A stretch of DNA of 64,000 nucleotides from IMG/VR virus record IMGVR_UViG_3300043409_001462, positions 62,001 to 126,000 of that record. One strand, 5' to 3'. The translations under genes and the position numbers were made by a program. The notes beneath the pieces were generated by a model. That model was not told the DNA's origin, did no database searches, and saw only the letters and a program-made list of their open reading frames with translations. Source of the DNA: a virus. Positions 1-10,309 of this stretch are shown here, piece by piece. Each line of letters begins with the position of its first letter. The first letter of the stretch is position 1.

Positions 1-2
1 CA

Positions 3-2717
3 ACATATCCAACAGTTCATACTGCAAACGTTACTGTTAATGGCGCTATTATTGCAAACGCTACATCAGGCACTGCTGGTCAAGTACTGACATCAGCTGG
101 TACTGGTAACGTATACTGGTCAACTGCATCTGGCGGTGGCGGTGGGTTTACCAATGGTCAGTCAATTTCAGTCGCTAACCTTGCAGTTACTGGTTCGCTG
201 ACTGCTGGCGCATCAGTTGGTACATCTGGACAAGCATTAGTATCAACTGGTACTGGTGTACAATGGGGTGCATTGTCACCTGGATATAATTATAGTTCGC
301 AGTTCGGTGGTGGTAATCAATATCTTGGTATTACTGCTTCAAACGCAGCATTTGGTTTTGGTACTGGTGAATTTACAATAGAAGGTTGGTTTTATCCAAC
401 TCTTAATCCTGCAAATGGTGTTGGCACTATTTTTGAATTTAGGGTGACGAATAACGCATCTGCTCTTACAATGCGAATCAACACTTCGCTTCAATTAGTG
501 TTTTATGATGGTGGCGCGAACGTAGAAACTGCATTTACAACTAGAACAGTTTCTTTAAATGCATGGCAGCATGTAGCATTTGTTAGAATTGGTAATACAG
601 TATATGGATATATCAATGGATTATTAGCAGGAAGTGTTGCAGTAACTTCTAACCTTGGTAGTTCTCAACCTTTTTATATAGGCACAAATCAAACTGCTGG
701 TTATAATTATTACGGATTAATTTCTAATGTTCGTGTTATTAAAGGAACTGGAATTTATACAGGTGCATTTACGCCGCCAACTTCACCACTTTCAGCTATA
801 TCAGGCACATCAGTATTAACTTGTAATGCTATAACACCAACATCTGATTCATCAACGAACGCATTTCAATTTACGAATGGTAATGGCGTCACCACAACAG
901 CCACTCTATCCCCATTCACATCCACAACAGTATCAATACCAACAGCATCACTAACCGCTGTCAGACAACAGTTCACTGGTGATGGGTCAACTACAACATT
1001 TGCTGTTGCTGGTGGATATACACCTAATGCCATTTCTGTATTTGTTAACGGTGTATTACTTCGCAATGGTACTGAAGTAACAGTAACGAACGGTTCAACT
1101 GTTGTGTTTGCTATTGCTCCTTTGAGTGGAGCATTGATTGATGTTATTGGAACTGTTCCAACAACTTATAGTTCGATTACACCTGTTGGATATAGTGTTG
1201 GGTTTAATGGAAGTAGTCAGTATTTAAGTGCTACTAATAATCCAGCATACGTTTTTGGAACTGGTAATTTTACTGTTGAACTATGGTTATATCCAACATC
1301 TGTTACAGCTTCAACTACAACTAAAGTTATAATGTCTACCTATCAAGATGCGTCTAATGGTTGGACTATCGGATTAAACAACACAAACAATTCTCTCTAT
1401 GTATCAGTTGCTGGTGACAGTGCAACGATTACTGATGGTTCTGGCACAATTGCAATAAATCAATGGTATCACATTGCTTTGGTTCGTAACGGTACAACAT
1501 TAACTTTATATAAAAATGGCGTAAGCATTGGAACACCATTAACTAATTCAACAAATATATCATCAACTTCAATACTTTCAATTGGTGCGTCAACTGGAGG
1601 AACTTTATTTTTTCCTGGGTATATTTCCAATGCTCGTATTACAAAAGGTGTAGCAGTTTACACCAACAACTTTACAGTCCCTCCTTCTCCATTAGCAGCA
1701 GTACAATCAGCTTCTGGTGCTTATATCCAAGCAATTACTGGCACACAAACATCACTACTCACTTGCAACGGACCAACTATTATTGATGGTTCAACCAACG
1801 CATTTACGATAACTAATAATGGTTCTGCACCAGTATCAACTTCTATTGTGCCTACGTTTACTAATGTTACGATTACAAATCCTATTACCTCCTTTTTGGC
1901 ATCTTATCTTGTTGTTGCTGGTGGTGGTTCTGGTGGTGCAACCAGTTCTGGTACTAGTTCTGGTGGTGGTGGGGGTGGTGCAGGAGGGGCGCTTACAGGC
2001 TTAACAACATTTACTGTTGGATTAACATACTATATCACTGTTGGTGCTGGTGGTGCTTCCACAAATCTTCTCGGCAACAACGGTGCAAATTCTCAAGTAG
2101 TAAACTTTTCAACTTTTTCAATAGTAGCAATTGGTGGTGGTGGTGGCGGAGGATCAACCAATGCTGCTACTGTAAATGGTCAAAGTGGTGGATCTGGTGG
2201 TGGCGGCGGAAATAACAGCGGAGCAAATGCGCCTGGTGGTTCAGGTACATCTGGTCAGGGATATGCAGGAGGAACGCTTAGTGGCTATGCTGCTCCAAAC
2301 TATCCAGGTGCTGGTGGCGGGGGAGCAGGTGCAGTTGGTACATCAGTTACTAGTGCTACAGTAGGTGGTAATGGTGGTGCTGGAATATCATCATCTATCA
2401 CTGGAACATCAATAACATATGCAGGTGGCGGAGGTGGTTCAACATATAATGGAGGAACTCCTGGCACGGGTGGCTCTGGTGGTGGAGGTGCTGGCGCAAC
2501 TGGCGCTACTGCAGGAACTGCAGGAACAGTTAATACAGGTGGAGGTGGAGGAGGAGCTGCACAAGGATCCTATTCTGGTGCTGGTGGTTCAGGTGTTGTT
2601 ATACTCTCAATACCAACAGCAAACTATACTGGAACAACAACTGGATCACCAACTATAACGACAAACGGAATATACACCGTATTGAAATTCACAGCATCTG
2701 GCACATATACAGCTTAA
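3..2717 (+). CDS. Tail fibre/adhesin with LamG and glycine-rich domains (5' end outside window)
   Basis: The frame is open from the first complete codon of the window, so this is the 3' part of a longer gene; a TTG at 273 is internal. The visible protein has short repeats of the TAGQVLTSAGTGNVYWS type common in T4-like fibre proteins, then two concanavalin/LamG-like beta-sandwich domains (each begins near FGFGTG or VFGTGNFT and carries a YNG-I-YISN-RI-KG signature), then about 200 residues of glycine-rich sequence. The last 45 residues (GGSGVVILSIP to SGTYTA) are nearly the same as those of the next gene. This is expected to be a distal receptor-binding or adhesin structure of the virion. A promoter lies outside the window. 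The exact role (long fibre, short fibre or whisker) cannot be told. Confidence 0.8.
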   Translation, partial: TYPTVHTANVTVNGAIIANATSGTAGQVLTSAGTGNVYWSTASGGGGGFTNGQSISVANLAVTGSLTAGASVGTSGQALVSTGTGVQWGALSPGYNYSSQFGGGNQYLGITASNAAFGFGTGEFTIEGWFYPTLNPANGVGTIFEFRVTNNASALTMRINTSLQLVFYDGGANVETAFTTRTVSLNAWQHVAFVRIGNTVYGYINGLLAGSVAVTSNLGSSQPFYIGTNQTAGYNYYGLISNVRVIKGTGIYTGAFTPPTSPLSAISGTSVLTCNAITPTSDSSTNAFQFTNGNGVTTTATLSPFTSTTVSIPTASLTAVRQQFTGDGSTTTFAVAGGYTPNAISVFVNGVLLRNGTEVTVTNGSTVVFAIAPLSGALIDVIGTVPTTYSSITPVGYSVGFNGSSQYLSATNNPAYVFGTGNFTVELWLYPTSVTASTTTKVIMSTYQDASNGWTIGLNNTNNSLYVSVAGDSATITDGSGTIAINQWYHIALVRNGTTLTLYKNGVSIGTPLTNSTNISSTSILSIGASTGGTLFFPGYISNARITKGVAVYTNNFTVPPSPLAAVQSASGAYIQAITGTQTSLLTCNGPTIIDGSTNAFTITNNGSAPVSTSIVPTFTNVTITNPITSFLASYLVVAGGGSGGATSSGTSSGGGGGGAGGALTGLTTFTVGLTYYITVGAGGASTNLLGNNGANSQVVNFSTFSIVAIGGGGGGGSTNAATVNGQSGGSGGGGGNNSGANAPGGSGTSGQGYAGGTLSGYAAPNYPGAGGGGAGAVGTSVTSATVGGNGGAGISSSITGTSITYAGGGGGSTYNGGTPGTGGSGGGGAGATGATAGTAGTVNTGGGGGGAAQGSYSGAGGSGVVILSIPTANYTGTTTGSPTITTNGIYTVLKFTASGTYTA

Positions 2718-2726
2718 GGGTAAATT

Positions 2727-4967
2727 ATGGCATACAATCAACAATTATCAGTATTAAGTCAGGTTGCTCCAGCTACCACAGGAACAGCTGGTCAGGTGTT
2801 AGTTTCAGCGGGTAGTAGCGCAAGTTCATATTGGGCAAGTGCAATACCAGTGAGTGCATATAGTGCTCAGTTTATTGCAAGCACAACAGGGTTAAGTGTC
2901 GCTTCAAATGCAGCTTTTGGGTTTGGTACTGGTAATTTTACTGTTGAATTCTGGATGCATATAACTGCAAACCCTGGCACTACTGCAAGTATAATGCACG
3001 GTACTGCTTCGAGTGCGTTCATTATAAATTTCAGTTCAGCTGGAAGAATAATTGTAAGATCGTATGGAATAATTGATTTATTAACTGCTTCTACTTCAGT
3101 CAACTTAAATGCTTGGAATCACATAGCTGTTACACGAAGCGGAACAACTTTAACTATATGGTTAAATGGAGTAAGCGCAGGAACAGTAACAGATTCTACT
3201 TCATTTGCAACTACTGGGCTTTATATTGGAAGAGAAGATTCTGGAGTAAGCTCATATTATTATAATGGATATATATCAAATTTTCGCATCGTAAAAGGTG
3301 TTGCAGTATACACAGGCGCATTCACGCCACCAACAAGCCCACTAGGAACAGCACAAGCTGCTGGAACTAATATAGCAGCCGTAACACCTTCGCAAGTTAG
3401 TTTATTAACTTGTAACGGACCTGGATTTAAAGACTCGTCATCAAATGCATTCGCTATAACTAATATTGGTAATGTCATAGCATCCCAATTTGCTCCATTC
3501 TCATCATTCTCTGCAATAGCAAGATCAGCAACACAAACACAAACAATACTAACATCTGGTTCTGGAACATATTATACACCATCAGGTGTTGCTTGGTTGC
3601 GTATTCGTATGGTTGGTGGTGGAGGTGGTGGCGCAGGTGGTGGTGGTTCTGGTACTGATGGTAGTGTTGGCGCTAATACAACCTTTGGTTCATCGTTTTT
3701 AGTTGCTGGTGGAGGCAGTAATGGTATAAAATCCAATGGCCCTGGTGGTGCTGGCGGTACATCTTCTATTGGTTCAGGAGCAACTGGTGCATCTATATCT
3801 GGCGGTTCAGGCGAAGGTGGTGGATATGGCGTTTACGCAAAAGGTGGGGATGGTGGTTCTTCAGCTTTTGGTGGAAGTGGTCTTGGTGGTCGGCATGGTG
3901 CGTCTATTAATAGCGGTGCTGCTGGAGCAACAAATAGCGGCGCTGGTGGTGGTGGTGGTAATATCAATAATGCTTCGAATGATAGTGCTGGCTCTGGTGG
4001 CGGCGCTGGCGGATATGTTGAAGCATATGTATCAAATCCTGCAGCATCTTATGCATATACTGTAGGAGCAGCTGGTGCTGGTGGTGCTGGTGCTGGACAG
4101 GGTGCTGCTGGTGGCGGTGGTGGTTCTGGCATCATTATTGTTGAAGAGAATTATGCTGTAAACGCATCAAGTACTGGCGTTTATCCTGCAACTTATTTAA
4201 TTGTTGCTGGTGGCGCTGGTGGTTATGGTAACTGGGGCGGTGGAGGAGGCGCAGGCGGAGTAATCACTGGTGACACTACATTTGTTGCAGGAACAACATA
4301 TACTATGACAGTTGGTGCTGGCGGTGCAGCAGCTACTGATGGCGTGAATTCATATATTAATAATCTTGGTGTTCAAGCATATGGTGGTGGAACAGGACGA
4401 GGTGCTTTAGGTGGTAATGGTTCAAATGGTGGTTCTGGCGGTGGAGCTGGTGGGAACCAATCCGGTGCTACTACAAACGGTGGTTCCGGAATATCAGGAC
4501 AAGGGTCGAATGGTGGAGGTGCTATTGCTAACGTAAATCCAGGTGCTGGTGGAGGCGGTGGTGCAGCATATCCTGGAGTTCAATCAACTGGTACGGTTGC
4601 AGGAAATGGTGGTTCTGGTATATTAAATACAATTACAGGCTCATCTGTAACTTATGCTGGTGGAGGTGGAGGTGGCAACGGCGCTGGTCAAACAGCTGGA
4701 ACAGGCGGCGCAGGTGGTGGAGGAAATGGTGCCACAGCAACAGGAGGTTCTGTAGTCAACGGAACAGCTGGCACCGCTAACTTAGGTGGTGGTGGTGGTG
4801 GTGGTTCAACTAATGGCGGGTTAGGTGGCGCTGGTGGTTCTGGCGTTATCATCATATCAATTCCTTCTGCTAACTATACAGGTATAACATCAGGTTCACC
4901 AACAGTAACAACTAACGGCAATTACAAAGTATTAACATTCACAGCATCAGGCTCTTATACAGCCTAA
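2727..4967 (+). CDS. Tail fibre/adhesin, LamG plus two glycine-rich domains
   Basis: A 746-residue protein that starts 10 bases after the previous stop, with GGGTAAATT upstream. Residues about 45-210 form one LamG-like domain (FGFGTGNFTVEFWM; YNGYISNFRIVKG). Residues about 270-470 are a glycine-rich domain opened by TPSGVAWLRIRMVGGGG, a common opening of phage glycine-rich fibre domains. Residues about 480-700 are a second glycine-rich domain (YLIVAGGAGGYG). The C terminus matches that of the preceding gene over about 45 residues, which suggests a shared trimerisation or attachment tail and a module-swapping history. It is probably a virion surface protein that binds cell-surface glycans. The assignment as a structural adhesin is from composition and context. 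Confidence 0.8.
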   Translation: MAYNQQLSVLSQVAPATTGTAGQVLVSAGSSASSYWASAIPVSAYSAQFIASTTGLSVASNAAFGFGTGNFTVEFWMHITANPGTTASIMHGTASSAFIINFSSAGRIIVRSYGIIDLLTASTSVNLNAWNHIAVTRSGTTLTIWLNGVSAGTVTDSTSFATTGLYIGREDSGVSSYYYNGYISNFRIVKGVAVYTGAFTPPTSPLGTAQAAGTNIAAVTPSQVSLLTCNGPGFKDSSSNAFAITNIGNVIASQFAPFSSFSAIARSATQTQTILTSGSGTYYTPSGVAWLRIRMVGGGGGGAGGGGSGTDGSVGANTTFGSSFLVAGGGSNGIKSNGPGGAGGTSSIGSGATGASISGGSGEGGGYGVYAKGGDGGSSAFGGSGLGGRHGASINSGAAGATNSGAGGGGGNINNASNDSAGSGGGAGGYVEAYVSNPAASYAYTVGAAGAGGAGAGQGAAGGGGGSGIIIVEENYAVNASSTGVYPATYLIVAGGAGGYGNWGGGGGAGGVITGDTTFVAGTTYTMTVGAGGAAATDGVNSYINNLGVQAYGGGTGRGALGGNGSNGGSGGGAGGNQSGATTNGGSGISGQGSNGGGAIANVNPGAGGGGGAAYPGVQSTGTVAGNGGSGILNTITGSSVTYAGGGGGGNGAGQTAGTGGAGGGGNGATATGGSVVNGTAGTANLGGGGGGGSTNGGLGGAGGSGVIIISIPSANYTGITSGSPTVTTNGNYKVLTFTASGSYTA

Positions 4968-4987
4968 TAACTAAGGAGAACTAAACA

Positions 4988-5368
4988 ATGGGGCATTTTG
5001 CAAAAGTAGTAGACGGAAAAGTATCACAGGTAATTGTTGCGGAGCCAGACTTCTTCGACACATTTGTTGATTCATCACCTGGTCAGTGGATTCAAACTTC
5101 ATATAATACAAGAGGTAATGTTCACTATGCACCAAACTCAAATGAGCCAGATGGTGAACCAGCACTAAGAGGCAACTATGCTGGTATTGGATACACATAC
5201 GATGCAGTCAATGATGTGTTTTACCCAGAAAAACCATACAACAGTTGGACGCTTTCAGAAACAACATGGTCTTGGGAAGCACCTGTTGCTTATCCAGACG
5301 ATGGTAAGTATTATACTTGGAACGAAGAAACTACAGCTTGGGTAGAAGTAACAGTTCCCGAAGCATAA
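4988..5368 (+). CDS. Conserved T4-like phage structural protein, unknown role
   Basis: A 126-residue acidic, aromatic-rich protein starting MGHFAKVVDGKV, preceded by a good AAGGAG site. I recognise the opening as a family often found beside fibre genes in marine T4-like phages, but no function is established that I can name. Tyr and Trp are abundant toward the C terminus (SWTLSETTWSWEAP), as in small beta-rich virion proteins. It lies between two fibre genes and its stop overlaps a late promoter motif, so it is probably expressed late and may be a small virion or fibre-associated protein. Confidence 0.6.
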   Translation: MGHFAKVVDGKVSQVIVAEPDFFDTFVDSSPGQWIQTSYNTRGNVHYAPNSNEPDGEPALRGNYAGIGYTYDAVNDVFYPEKPYNSWTLSETTWSWEAPVAYPDDGKYYTWNEETTAWVEVTVPEA

Positions 5369-5371
5369 ATA
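5364..5371 (+). promoter_or_regulatory. Late promoter motif CATAAATA
   Basis: CATAAATA lies 33 bases before the next fibre gene and fits the NATAAATA late-promoter form of T4-like marine phages recognised by gp55-holoenzyme. Confidence 0.5.
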
Positions 5372-5403
5372 TAATAAAAACAATAAACAGGGGATAGTGA
5401 ACC

Positions 5404-7647
5404 ATGGCAGATAAAGATTTCGTAGTTAAGAACGGTCTAGTAGTTAACACAAACTTTTCTACCAATGGTTCACAAATTACTCTCAGTACGATTAACTCTA
5501 CATCAAACGGTTTTCTTGCGACTTCAACAACTGTAACTGTTGGTAATTCTACAGTCAACAGCACAATTAATGCTAGTTCATTTACAGGCAAATCAGCTGA
5601 CTCTGATAAACTTGGTGGTGTTTTAGCTAGTGGATATCTTACTACATCAGGAGTTGCAGCCGATTCTACTAGACTTGGTGGTGTTATATCATCAGCTTAC
5701 GTCAACAGCACAGGTACTTACACTATTTCTGGCGTTCATACTCATAGCGCTAATATCGTAATTACAAATCCAGCTGGTATTTCTGCCAACAATTCATATG
5801 GCACCGCAGGTCAGTTTCTTACAACAAACGGAACAAGTACTTACTGGTCTTCTCAAAGATTATCAGCCAACAGTAATGGTGGTACTGGTGCTATTCAGTT
5901 AAATGATGCTGGTAATCTTGGATCTAATTCTAGTTTTCTTTATAACCAAACTACCAACACCATATCGATCGGTAATACTTCTGTAAGCGCCACTATCAAT
6001 TCTACTGTATATTCTGGTACATCTAACAACACTCTTTATCTTGGTGGAGTTACAGCTTCATCTTATACTAATTCTATTAATTTAACTGATAACCTTGCAA
6101 GATATACCACATCAAGTGCTTTGACAACAATATTAAGTGGTTATTTAACAACTACTGGAACAGCAGCAGATTCATCTAAACTTGGTAATGTTCTTGCAGC
6201 AAATTACGTTGCTAATAGCGGTAACTATACTATTGGTGGTGTATTAACTTTCATTAATTCATCTATTCATACTGGTAACGTAACAATCTCTAATAGTGTT
6301 ACTGCAAATGGTTCAGAAGGATCTGCAGGTCAGGTATTAACTTCTGGTGGTGCTAACAAAAACGTTTATTGGTCAGCTGCAATAAATGTTGCTTCTCAGT
6401 ACGCTTGGACTAACACTCATTCATTTTCAAACGTTGTTACGTTTAATGGTAATGCTGTATTTGCAAATGCTATCTCTGCTAATGGTGGATATGGTACGCT
6501 AGGACAGCAATTAATTTCTGGTGGTACTGGAGCTAACGCTTATTGGGGATTTGCTCCTGGCGCTAACACAGCTGGTGGTGGTGGAGCTGTTCAATTTTGG
6601 AATGGTGCAACGTTTGGTTCTGCATCAGGTCTAACATTTGCTTTGACAGGTAATAATTTATCTGTTGCTAATAGCATTAGTATTGGTGGCGTATCTATTA
6701 ACTCTACTTCTTATGGTGGTAAATCTGCTGACTCTGATAAACTGGGTGGTACATTAGCAGCTTCTTATGCGTTGAAAGCTGACGTTCATTTTATTGGTAC
6801 TACTTCTGTGGCACTCAATAGAGCTAGTGCTTCATTAAATTTAGCTGGTGTTAACATCGATGGTACAGCTGCTACTATAACTGGAGTGTATGCTGGTACA
6901 TTAACATCTTCTCAAATTACAACAGCTTTAACTTATACACCATATAATGCTACCAATCCAGCTGGTTATACTACCAATTTAGGAACTGTAACTGGTGTTA
7001 CTGCATCTGTACCTCTTTCATCAACAGGTGGAGCCACACCACAAATATCTATAACTCAAGCTGGTATCGCAACTAGTGGATTTTTATCTTCTACAGATTG
7101 GAATACTTTTAATAATAAACAAGCTGCATTACCAGCCGCTACTAGTTCTGTTTCTGGTTATCTTTCATCAACTGATTGGTCTACATTCAATAGTAAAGCT
7201 CCTACGACTACAGCTTCTGCTTCAGTTACAGGTTTACTTTCATCAACTGATTGGTCTACATTCAATAGTAAAGCTCCTTTAGCATCACCAACTTTTACTG
7301 GTACTGTAACTACTTCAAATGTAAAATTTAATAGTGCGTATTCAGCTAATGTTATATCTAGTAGTACTTCTATTAATTGTGGTTTAGGAAATTATTTCAC
7401 TGTTACTGGAGGCTCAGGAACATTTACATTCTCATTTAGTTCGGTTCCTTCTAGTGGTAATTTATATACTATGGCAATTAAAATGGTTAACAGTGGTGTA
7501 GCTCCTACAATTGTATGGCCGAACACTGTAAGATGGCCATCCGCATCTGCACCTGCAACTTCTTCTAATACTGATATTTGGGTATTTTTAACTGATGATG
7601 GTGGTTCAAATTGGCGTGGTAATTTAGCTATGAAGGATAGTAGATAA
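5404..7647 (+). CDS. Tail fibre protein with SADSDKLGG and STDWSTFNSK repeats
   Basis: A 747-residue protein with AGGGGATAGTG upstream of its ATG. It is rich in Ser, Thr, Gly and Asn and carries repeated fibre motifs: KSADSDKLGG near residue 62 and again near 440, diverged copies between them, and three copies of a (L/F)LSSTDWSTFNSK-type repeat near residues 560-625. The N-terminal stretch ADKDFVVKNGLVVNTNF is typical of proximal or whole fibre proteins of cyanophage-like T4 relatives. The C terminus (about 640-747) is a distinct non-repetitive domain ending NWRGNLAMKDSR. It is probably a long trimeric fibre. The stop overlaps the next start by one base (TAATG), implying translational coupling. 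Confidence 0.8.
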   Translation: MADKDFVVKNGLVVNTNFSTNGSQITLSTINSTSNGFLATSTTVTVGNSTVNSTINASSFTGKSADSDKLGGVLASGYLTTSGVAADSTRLGGVISSAYVNSTGTYTISGVHTHSANIVITNPAGISANNSYGTAGQFLTTNGTSTYWSSQRLSANSNGGTGAIQLNDAGNLGSNSSFLYNQTTNTISIGNTSVSATINSTVYSGTSNNTLYLGGVTASSYTNSINLTDNLARYTTSSALTTILSGYLTTTGTAADSSKLGNVLAANYVANSGNYTIGGVLTFINSSIHTGNVTISNSVTANGSEGSAGQVLTSGGANKNVYWSAAINVASQYAWTNTHSFSNVVTFNGNAVFANAISANGGYGTLGQQLISGGTGANAYWGFAPGANTAGGGGAVQFWNGATFGSASGLTFALTGNNLSVANSISIGGVSINSTSYGGKSADSDKLGGTLAASYALKADVHFIGTTSVALNRASASLNLAGVNIDGTAATITGVYAGTLTSSQITTALTYTPYNATNPAGYTTNLGTVTGVTASVPLSSTGGATPQISITQAGIATSGFLSSTDWNTFNNKQAALPAATSSVSGYLSSTDWSTFNSKAPTTTASASVTGLLSSTDWSTFNSKAPLASPTFTGTVTTSNVKFNSAYSANVISSSTSINCGLGNYFTVTGGSGTFTFSFSSVPSSGNLYTMAIKMVNSGVAPTIVWPNTVRWPSASAPATSSNTDIWVFLTDDGGSNWRGNLAMKDSR
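7162..7278 (+). repeat. Tandem 75-bp direct repeat inside fibre gene
   Basis: A 42-base stretch at 7162-7203 recurs exactly at 7237-7278, 75 bases (25 codons) downstream and in frame. A more diverged copy precedes it near 7087. It encodes the STDWSTFNSKAP repeat. Such exact repeats allow unequal recombination that changes fibre length. Confidence 0.8.
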
Positions 7648-9695
7648 TGGCATTATTAGATTTATTATTGATGGGTGGTGGTGGTGTTTCCGTTACTTAC
7701 CCAGCAACAGTAACCAATGGTACTCCTTTTACATGGAGAATTGTAAATGGTAAACCTAATGAAGGATGGTGGGGGACCACATCTGGAGCTTTCGTAACAA
7801 CTTTCGGTTCTCAAGCAGCTCCATTTGCATATCTTGATAGTTCTGGAAATGCTACTTACACCAATGGTGATTTTTCTCCGAATTTTGGAACTATAACATT
7901 AACAATTAATTTTCAATCTGGTTCAGTTATTACTAAAACTGTCACAATTTCGAAAGGGGCGACACCAACTGTTACTATGCCAACAGAACAAGACGTTGGA
8001 ACCCCTTTCGATTGGACAATATCTAATGGTAAACCAGATATGTCTTATATTGTAAGATCAACTAACACTTATGCTGGTACTGAAGGAAATTGGGGAACTC
8101 AATTAATTCCATCTACAGGTATTTCAAATATACAAATACTTGACGCTTATGGAAACGCTACAAATAGAATATATAGAACTCCTTCAACGGTTATAAATCC
8201 GTTTGGTTATGGGTGGGATTATGGTACACCAAATGTAGGTAGAACTATAACATTAACATTTACTTTTTCTAACGGCACTTCAGTTACAAAAAATATATAT
8301 GTTTCAGAACCAAGAGTAGCTTTCACATCAAATATATTTTCAGTTGCAGCCGCTACTTATTCTAAAGATTATTATTGGATAATTGCTGGATGTGGTTCTG
8401 GTAAATTATTAGTGTCTACAGATAGAGGTACAAAATTTTATCAAAAAATATTTGCTTATAGAGTTAATGGTGTTTTAACACAAAGAACCGATGTAAATAT
8501 TTTAAATATTAGATATTTTCCAAAATGGGGAACGAACGCAACTGGAATTTGGGTCGCTGCTACTTCTATCGGGTGTTTTTATGGATATACTACATTATGG
8601 TCCAATTCTAATGGGACAGGATTTAATGCTGATACATTTTCATGGATGGAATGGATTCCTTTAACTGATTTGAATAATATATTGACTAATTATTGTGCAG
8701 ATGCAATTTACTGGGATCAGGCTGGTGCAATTTATGCAATAAATGGTGGAATTTGTGCGAGATATGGTTTTTTTGGAGCTGAAATAGGCGTATCAAGAGC
8801 AGCTGCTTTTTCTAAAAGCACAATAACTTATTATAATAGCACAACTTCTACTGAAACAGTAACAAATAATTATATACCTGCAGGTAATTTTACAACAATT
8901 TACGCTCCACCTAATCCATCATCTGTTGCTAGAAGTGCACTTTTGATTGGTGCTAGTGATGGAGAAGTTTATCATTTAGTAGCGGATCCTTATTTAGGGT
9001 CTAATTATCCTTCGTATACAAATAAACCAACTACTAGTGGTTTAGAATTTAGAGGTTATGGAAAAGTTAATGCTTATGACGCACATGCGCAAGTAACTGG
9101 CCCTCGATTTATTAAGAAAATAACATCTACTTATACTGGTACTGGTTCAAGCAGCTTAGACTATAGTTATATGGCTTTGACGCAATACAATATAGCAATA
9201 CCATTTATTTTTTCGTCTACTATTACAAATCATTCTATTCCTAGAACTTGGCAGGATGATCCTTCTACTTTTTATAAATATTATTGGCAAGCTGGATTAA
9301 CTAATGTGCCAACTGTTGGTGTAGCAGGAACAGGTGCTTTCATCGTACAAAAAACATCAGATAGCACTCAAATAGAAACAGCAAGTGGATTTAAATTCAC
9401 ACCACTTATAGGTGGGGATGGATCTGGAAGAATATATAAATTTGGTACAATACCATTTTATAGTGCTACAAATGGCATTTCATCCTCCAAAGATGCAGCA
9501 CTAGCAAATTATGGAATTTTGGCTTGTTGTTCTGTTCCAATAACTGTTTCTGGATATACTGATGCATTTGCTAATATATATGTTGGGTCTATGGGTACAA
9601 TTCAAAAAGAAATTGTATATAATAATAACAGTCAACTGAGTAATGCAATAATAAATAATGGTGGAACAATAAAAAACGTTTACACTCAAGTATAA
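7647..9695 (+). CDS. Large putative tail or fibre structural protein, unknown fold
   Basis: A 682-residue protein translationally coupled to the fibre gene (TAATG). The N-terminal third has two related beta-type repeats (GTPFTWRIVNGKPNEGWWG near 26 and GTPFDWTISNGKPDMSY near 117), each followed by a TITLT-F strand pattern as in immunoglobulin-like modules. The remainder is aromatic and Asn/Thr rich, with segments such as KDYYWIIAGCGSGKLLVSTD that look like beta-propeller (BNR-like) repeats. I do not recognise a named family. Position and composition make it a probable receptor-binding or fibre-tip protein. Confidence 0.65.
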   Translation: MALLDLLLMGGGGVSVTYPATVTNGTPFTWRIVNGKPNEGWWGTTSGAFVTTFGSQAAPFAYLDSSGNATYTNGDFSPNFGTITLTINFQSGSVITKTVTISKGATPTVTMPTEQDVGTPFDWTISNGKPDMSYIVRSTNTYAGTEGNWGTQLIPSTGISNIQILDAYGNATNRIYRTPSTVINPFGYGWDYGTPNVGRTITLTFTFSNGTSVTKNIYVSEPRVAFTSNIFSVAAATYSKDYYWIIAGCGSGKLLVSTDRGTKFYQKIFAYRVNGVLTQRTDVNILNIRYFPKWGTNATGIWVAATSIGCFYGYTTLWSNSNGTGFNADTFSWMEWIPLTDLNNILTNYCADAIYWDQAGAIYAINGGICARYGFFGAEIGVSRAAAFSKSTITYYNSTTSTETVTNNYIPAGNFTTIYAPPNPSSVARSALLIGASDGEVYHLVADPYLGSNYPSYTNKPTTSGLEFRGYGKVNAYDAHAQVTGPRFIKKITSTYTGTGSSSLDYSYMALTQYNIAIPFIFSSTITNHSIPRTWQDDPSTFYKYYWQAGLTNVPTVGVAGTGAFIVQKTSDSTQIETASGFKFTPLIGGDGSGRIYKFGTIPFYSATNGISSSKDAALANYGILACCSVPITVSGYTDAFANIYVGSMGTIQKEIVYNNNSQLSNAIINNGGTIKNVYTQV

Positions 9696-9707
9696 TTAGG
9701 ATTTGAA

Positions 9708-10301
9708 ATGTCAGAAACAATGAAAAATCTTTTTGCAATCGTTGTAAAAAACGAAATAGTAGAATATCCTGTAAATCCTATGTTCAAATTACCTAATGTA
9801 TCTTTTGATACAAACTGGGAAGGTGGAATTATTCAAGATTTAAATTTTGTTAAGATTAACAGAGTTGATAAGCCATCTTGTAATTTAGGTTGGGATGCTT
9901 TTGAACAACTACCAACATATATCTCAACTACTAGATCATGGAGCCAAAATTGGAAAATCGAATACATTGGTAAATATGCTTTAAAATCTTGGATTTCAAA
10001 TATTAGATATTTAAAAGAAACAAATGGTGTGTTGATTGATAATGTTGCATATAGTACAGATCGTAATTCTCAAAATAAATATTCTACTTTAGCATTAAAC
10101 AATACGAAAACATATTGGAAAATAAATGCTACGGATTTCGTTTATACAGATATGAAAATAATTGACGAAAAAGTTAGAAATTATGTCCATGAATGTTTCG
10201 AAATTGAACGTAAATTTTTTGAAATAATTGATAGCGAAGATATGGATCTTATAGAAAATACAGATTTTGAATCTGGATGGCCAGATAATAATATCGGTTA
10301 G
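9708..10301 (+). CDS. Fibre-cluster protein with DUF4376-like C terminus
   Basis: A 197-residue protein with AGGA before the ATG. The C-terminal 60 residues (DFVYTDMKIIDEKVRNYVHECF, then E and F rich) resemble the C-terminal domain of phage tail-fibre-associated proteins of the DUF4376 type. It sits between a fibre-like gene and neck gene 13. It may help fibre assembly or be a small tail component. The family match is by eye only. Confidence 0.5.
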   Translation: MSETMKNLFAIVVKNEIVEYPVNPMFKLPNVSFDTNWEGGIIQDLNFVKINRVDKPSCNLGWDAFEQLPTYISTTRSWSQNWKIEYIGKYALKSWISNIRYLKETNGVLIDNVAYSTDRNSQNKYSTLALNNTKTYWKINATDFVYTDMKIIDEKVRNYVHECFEIERKFFEIIDSEDMDLIENTDFESGWPDNNIG

Positions 10302-10309
10302 GAATAAAA

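Noticed and set aside
1819-2658. Three short plus-strand ORFs inside the glycine-rich fibre domain
   Set aside because: They are +1 or +2 shadows of GGT/GGC repeats giving Val/Leu-rich nonsense.
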